A stretch of DNA of 15,310 nt from the NCBI GenBank assembly GCA_016278415.1, contig JADQBV010000300.1:1-15310 (forward strand), in the 5' to 3' direction. A program made the translations under genes and the position numbers. A model generated the notes under the pieces. It made no database searches. It was not told the origin of the DNA and saw only the letters and a program-made list of their open reading frames with translations. Within the stretch, counting starts at the first letter, position 1. Each line of letters opens with the position of its first letter. The stretch comes from Halanaerobiales bacterium (GTDB lineage Bacteria > Bacillota_F > Halanaerobiia > Halanaerobiales > DTU029). Below, piece after piece: positions 11,917-15,310 of the stretch.

Positions 11917-13182
11917 ATGAATGAAATTAATAAAAATATACGGGATGATAGTATTAAGTCCAATTGGAAAAAGATGACAATACTATTCTTGAGTAGCCAG
12001 ACTATTTCACTTTTAGGATCGTCTCTGGTTCAATATGCTATTATGTGGTATATTACATTGAATACTCAGTCAGGTGTTATGATGACAATATATATAATTT
12101 GCGGTTTTCTTCCGACATTTATATTATCTCCTATAGCAGGAGTATGGGCTGATCAGTATAACAGAAAATTGCTTATTATTTTATCAGATTCATTGATTGC
12201 TGTTTCAACACTTATATTGGCCATTTTATTTTTGCTGGGTTATGATGCTATTTGGCTTTTATTTCTGATTTCAGCTATTCGCGCGATTGGAACTGGTATT
12301 CAAACACCGGCAGTTGGAGCAATTCTTCCACAACTTGTACCAGAAAACAAGTTGACCAGGGTTAATGGAATAAATGGTAGTATTCAAGCCCTTATTATGC
12401 TGGTTTCACCAATGCTTAGTGGTGCACTCTTTACAATGGCAAGTATAGAAAGTATTTTCTTTATTGACGTAATTACTGCAGTTATAGCAGTATTTATATT
12501 ACTTGTATTGTTAAAAATACCTGTTCATAATAAAGCATTAGAGAAAGTAAAAACTGGCTATTTTAAAGATTTGCAGGAAGGATTCAACTATATAAAGAAT
12601 CATAATTTTGTAAAGAAGTTTTTTGTATTTTACGGATTCTTTTTTGTTTTGATTGCACCTGCAGCATTTTTAACACCTTTACAGGTAACCCGAAGTTTTG
12701 GAGGTGATGTTTGGCGATTAACTGCTATAGAAATCACTTATTCAATCGGTATGATGCTTGGTGGAGCTCTTATAGCATCCTGGGGTGGTTTTAAAAACAG
12801 AATTCATACTATGGCTCTTTCAGTTTTTGCTATTGGTATCTGTACATTCTCACTTGGACTTGTTCCAGTCTTCTGGATCTATCTTATTTTTATGGGATTG
12901 ACAGGTCTTGTAATGCCTTTCTTTAATACTCCGTCTACAGTCTTATTACAGGAGAAAGTTGAAGGAGATTATCTAGGTAGAGTGTTTGGTGTTTTAACAA
13001 TGATATCTACCTCAATGATGCCAATGGGAATGCTAATATTTGGTCCAATAGCTGATCTTATTAAAATTGAATGGTTGTTGTTGGGAACCGGGTTTTTATT
13101 GTTTACTCAAGGTTTTTTATTGTTGGGTAATAAGGTGTTAATCAAAGCAGGAAAGGCAATCTCGGCAGGGGTTAATAAGTAG
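11917..13182 (+). CDS. MFS drug exporter, Mef-like (DHA3 family)
   Basis: A 421-residue secondary transporter with about twelve membrane segments. The start is ATG 11917, 10 nt after AAAGGA; an in-frame TTG at 11896 lies in the -10 region and is rejected. Between the second and third segments is the MFS loop motif GVWADQYNRKLL (75-86). The order of short motifs (SLLGSSLVQYAIMWYIT, GFLPTFILSPIAGVWAD, IRAIGTGIQTPAVGAILPQLVPENKL, and late FLGRVFG-type DYLGRVFGVLT, MPMGMLIFGPIAD) parallels the macrolide efflux proteins of the Mef type, which also have IGTAFHTPALNAVTPLLVPEEQL and YLGRVFSL. It lies 75 bp after hflX on the same strand, so export of a ribosome-targeting drug is a reasonable guess. 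The family includes exporters of other compounds, so substrate is not certain. Confidence 0.87.
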   Translation: MNEINKNIRDDSIKSNWKKMTILFLSSQTISLLGSSLVQYAIMWYITLNTQSGVMMTIYIICGFLPTFILSPIAGVWADQYNRKLLIILSDSLIAVSTLILAILFLLGYDAIWLLFLISAIRAIGTGIQTPAVGAILPQLVPENKLTRVNGINGSIQALIMLVSPMLSGALFTMASIESIFFIDVITAVIAVFILLVLLKIPVHNKALEKVKTGYFKDLQEGFNYIKNHNFVKKFFVFYGFFFVLIAPAAFLTPLQVTRSFGGDVWRLTAIEITYSIGMMLGGALIASWGGFKNRIHTMALSVFAIGICTFSLGLVPVFWIYLIFMGLTGLVMPFFNTPSTVLLQEKVEGDYLGRVFGVLTMISTSMMPMGMLIFGPIADLIKIEWLLLGTGFLLFTQGFLLLGNKVLIKAGKAISAGVNK

Positions 13183-13272
13183 TTTAGTTTACCCCTACAT
13201 TATTGTGCATATATTGTCGGATATAGATATTGGATTTCTGTTATCATATTTGTGAAAGGAGGGGTCATATAT

Positions 13273-14145
13273 ATGGATTCGCTTAGAAATATGAACAAAA
13301 CATTAAAATATATTGAGGAGAATTTACTATATGATATTGATTTCAAAGAAGTAGCGAGACTGGCTGTATGTTCGGAATATCATTTTAAAAGGATGTTCTC
13401 TTTTCTGGCAGGCGTTACACTATCTGAATACATTCGCCGGAGAAGACTTACTCATGCAGCGTTTGAGCTTATTGATAATGATATAAAAGTAATTGATCTT
13501 GCTTTTAAATATGGATATAGTTCAGCAGATTCATTTACAAGGGCTTTCCATAGTTTACATGGTATAACACCTACAGAAGCGAGAGAAAACGGTCAATTAT
13601 TAAAAGCTTATCCACCAATGACCTTTCATTTATCAATTAAAGGGGGAATATCGATGAATTACCGAATTGTAGAGAAAGAGGCTTTTAGTATTGTAGGAAG
13701 CATGAAAAGAGTACCTATAGTATTTAAAGGAACTAATCCTGAGATTAATTCTATGTGGAAGAAATTAGATGATGAGACGATTATTACTCTAAAGCAACTA
13801 TCAAATATTGAACCACAGGGTATTATTCAAGCATCTACAAATTTTTCAGAAGGAAGAATGGAAGAGAAAGGAGAACTTGATCATTATATAGGAGTGGCAA
13901 CAACTAAAGACTATTCTGATGATCTAGCATGTCTAGAAGTTCCGGCTTTAACCTGGGCAGTATTTGAATCAGTAGGACCATTTCCAGATACCTTGCAGGA
14001 TACATGGGGACGAATCTATGCAGAGTGGTTTCCATCTTCAAATTATGAACTGGTAGAGGGACCGGAGATACTTTGGAATGAGAGTAAAGATACATCGTCA
14101 CCAACGTATAGAAGTGAAATATGGATACCAGTAAAAAAGAAATAA
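13273..14145 (+). CDS. AraC-family regulator with GyrI-like effector-binding domain
   Basis: A 290-residue transcription regulator. Start ATG 13273 lies 10 nt after AAAGGAGG; a GTG at 13252 overlaps that site. Residues 8-105 are a two-helix-turn-helix AraC domain: [26 protein letters not shown] (first) and [34 protein letters not shown] (second), with the typical closing motif. Residues about 128-290 are a GyrI-like (Rob/BmrR-type) ligand-binding domain, starting [18 protein letters not shown] and ending with [11 protein letters not shown], the usual final strand. The central [33 protein letters not shown] is also characteristic. Proteins of this layout sense small hydrophobic compounds and activate efflux or defence genes. 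Its likely target is the exporter just upstream or itself. A weak promoter may lie at about 13200-13235, but none is clear. Confidence 0.92.
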   Translation: MDSLRNMNKTLKYIEENLLYDIDFKEVARLAVCSEYHFKRMFSFLAGVTLSEYIRRRRLTHAAFELIDNDIKVIDLAFKYGYSSADSFTRAFHSLHGITPTEARENGQLLKAYPPMTFHLSIKGGISMNYRIVEKEAFSIVGSMKRVPIVFKGTNPEINSMWKKLDDETIITLKQLSNIEPQGIIQASTNFSEGRMEEKGELDHYIGVATTKDYSDDLACLEVPALTWAVFESVGPFPDTLQDTWGRIYAEWFPSSNYELVEGPEILWNESKDTSSPTYRSEIWIPVKKK

Positions 14146-14155
14146 ATTTTAAAAT

Positions 14156-14191
14156 AATCCGGTTGGGGCTTCTTTTTACCTTAACCGGATT
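14156..14191. terminator. Convergent (bidirectional) terminator
   Basis: AATCCGGTTGGGG (14156-14168) pairs with CCTTAACCGGATT (14179-14191) over 13 bp with two G-U pairs and a 10-nt loop. It separates the AraC gene on the plus strand from phage-like genes on the minus strand. The T-rich tract is better on the minus strand (14155 downwards), so it most clearly ends that transcript. Confidence 0.7.
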
Positions 14192-14197
14192 TATGAG

Positions 14198-14773
14198 TTA
14201 AACAGCAATAATCCTAATAGACAAAGCATCAAAACTAAAAGCCACTCCCACAGATAGCAGTAGTCCTTCTGTTGGGAGTGTTTCAGTAATATTACCATCC
14301 AAGCCCAGATAATATACCTGGCCGGCAGTCAACTCCCAATCAGGATTCTTAATTAATCCACATCTTTTAACGAGTCCAAATTCATCAGCATTAAGCTCAC
14401 TAATTGTCATTCCCAGTACGCGAAACCTATAATCTGCAGGCAAAGTATGATTAGCAGGGTAGATTTTGCCATCTGTATCTATATAAACAACTTTCCCGCT
14501 GCCAATATCCTCACTACCGGCCTGGATATAATCAAACATACCAGATGACTGGTCAACCCAGTTATAGCCATTCCAGACTAATAGACTGTGTGTATCAACA
14601 TTAAAGACAAACTGACCAAGCCAGGGTTCCTCAGGCAGGGTAGAAGATGTGACAACTTTTATTCCTGGATGTTTATCTAGGATATTGGTATTCTCCCACC
14701 AGCTCTTATCCCAATCGAACTCACCAGTAGAGGGATTTTTAAGTTTTAGTCTTAGACTATCTTCTTTAGGCAT
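14198..14773 (-). CDS. Phage tail/structural-like protein
   Basis: A 191-residue product if started at ATG 14773, which has GGAGGT 7 nt upstream; an earlier in-frame ATG at 14860 would run through the terminator hairpin at 14812-14848 and is rejected. Near the N-terminus is GQFVFNVDTHSLLVWNGYNWVD, a short motif common in tail-fibre and baseplate-type proteins. The second half (about 85-191) is a beta-rich module with GSGKVVYIDTDGKIYPA, LTAGQVYYLGLDGNITETLP and a closing LLLSVGVAFSFDALSIRII, the pattern found in phage tail or virion-decoration proteins. There is no enzyme motif. It is the last gene of a minus-strand run entering from the right. A prophage or phage-derived particle is likely; the exact role in the virion cannot be told. 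Confidence 0.6.
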   Translation of the reverse strand: MPKEDSLRLKLKNPSTGEFDWDKSWWENTNILDKHPGIKVVTSSTLPEEPWLGQFVFNVDTHSLLVWNGYNWVDQSSGMFDYIQAGSEDIGSGKVVYIDTDGKIYPANHTLPADYRFRVLGMTISELNADEFGLVKRCGLIKNPDWELTAGQVYYLGLDGNITETLPTEGLLLSVGVAFSFDALSIRIIAV

Positions 14774-14811
14774 TTTACTTACCTCCAATTTTATAAAAGA
14801 AAATACATGAT

Positions 14812-14848
14812 AAGAGAAAAAGACCGTACAGAATACGGTCTTTCTCTT
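14812..14848 (-). terminator. Terminator hairpin between two phage-like genes
   Basis: On the minus strand AAGAGAAAGACCGTA (14848-14834) pairs with TACGGTCTTTTTCTCTT (14828-14812) around a 5-nt loop, with a two-base bulge and a T-run inside the 3' arm. It lies between the stop of the right-hand gene (14865) and the start of the left-hand one (14773). Confidence 0.6.
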
Positions 14849-14864
14849 GACCAACACCAAGACT

Positions 14865-15310
14865 TTACAGGGTTACAAAGTCATAATCACCAGATTCGCC
14901 ATAATGATCAAAAGCAGTGTTTTCATTAGGCTCATCACCTTCTGCAGCTAAGCCAGTATCTTCCAGATTAGTATCGCCAATTACAGCAATCCTACCAGTT
15001 GTAGCTGGATCTCCTTCAGAGCTAGAACGGAAAACCGAATATTGCACAGCATTTTCGACAGGATCCCAAGTAATGTTATTGAAATTAGTCTCATCCAGAA
15101 CTGCATTACCATCACTGATAGTAAGCTCAGCACAGGGTATTGTTTCACCTGCTTTACTCAAAGCAGTAACCTTATAACCATATACAGTTGTTCCAGGACT
15201 TCCTTCTACAGTAACAGCTAGGTTCTCAGGGGGATTAAGCAAGACTGCATCCTGCACAACTCTAAAGTAATAGTTGCTGCTAGCAACTAAGTCACTTAAT
15301 GATGCAGTTA
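14865..15310 (-). CDS. C-terminal part of a fibronectin-III-like phage structural protein
   Basis: The frame stays open to the right edge of the window, so this is the last 147 residues of a longer protein; the GTG at 15257 is internal and not needed as a start. The visible part contains NPPENLAVTVEGSPGTTVYGYKVTALSKAGETIP and, later, NNITWDPVENAVQYSVFRSSSEGD. Both are the strand pattern of a fibronectin type III or Ig-like beta sandwich (W-x-PVENAVQYSVFR is the typical C-C' region). Such domains are frequent in phage tail, fibre and baseplate proteins. It precedes the tail-like gene at 14773 on the same strand. A bacterial surface protein is the main alternative. Confidence 0.6.
   Translation of the reverse strand, partial: TASLSDLVASSNYYFRVVQDAVLLNPPENLAVTVEGSPGTTVYGYKVTALSKAGETIPCAELTISDGNAVLDETNFNNITWDPVENAVQYSVFRSSSEGDPATTGRIAVIGDTNLEDTGLAAEGDEPNENTAFDHYGESGDYDFVTL

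Overview
The window is AT-rich, with strong AGGAGG-type ribosome binding sites, sigma-A-type promoters and frequent GTG starts. This fits a low-GC Bacillota (Firmicutes) chromosome, possibly an anaerobic clostridial or halanaerobial lineage; the lineage is inference, not demonstrated.

Layout. The left end (3-1033) holds the tail of an unrecognised gene and a membrane-anchored DUF4163/DUF3298 (RsiV/PdaC-like) protein, followed by about 660 bp without a convincing gene. From 1697 to 4965 a TetR repressor is divergent from a two-gene ABC-2 exporter of the polyketide-antibiotic exporter type. Two promoters face away from each other in the shared gap, each overlapped or followed by an inverted repeat built on the half-site TACTCTA/TACTA. 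From 5593 to 9889 a second TetR gene leads a same-strand run: a rifampicin-phosphotransferase-like enzyme (PPDK-type ATP-grasp plus phospho-His domain, no PEP barrel), a DUF1801 protein and a DUF4037-like nucleotidyltransferase.

The most interesting part is 9943-11841. A near-consensus promoter drives a leader RNA encoding a 13-residue peptide, MFSIRLRFQNLSR. It carries the Arg-Leu-Arg-Phe core of the ErmD-type macrolide arrest leader (MTHSMRLRFPTLNQ). The arrest codons lie in a predicted long-range stem, and an intrinsic terminator follows. Then come four degenerate tandem repeats of about 52 bp, a second intrinsic terminator, and an HflX GTPase of the kind that splits antibiotic-stalled ribosomes (HflXr-like). 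Next are an MFS exporter resembling Mef macrolide efflux pumps and an AraC-type regulator with a GyrI drug-sensing domain. Beyond a convergent terminator, the right end (14198-15310) is the edge of a minus-strand prophage or phage-tail-like region.

Taken together, the middle of the window looks like an intrinsic antibiotic-response island. It has two TetR-controlled modules (export; possible drug phosphorylation) and a ribosome-targeting-drug module apparently controlled by drug-dependent stalling on a leader peptide. Link to macrolides rests on the leader motif and family resemblance, not on any test.
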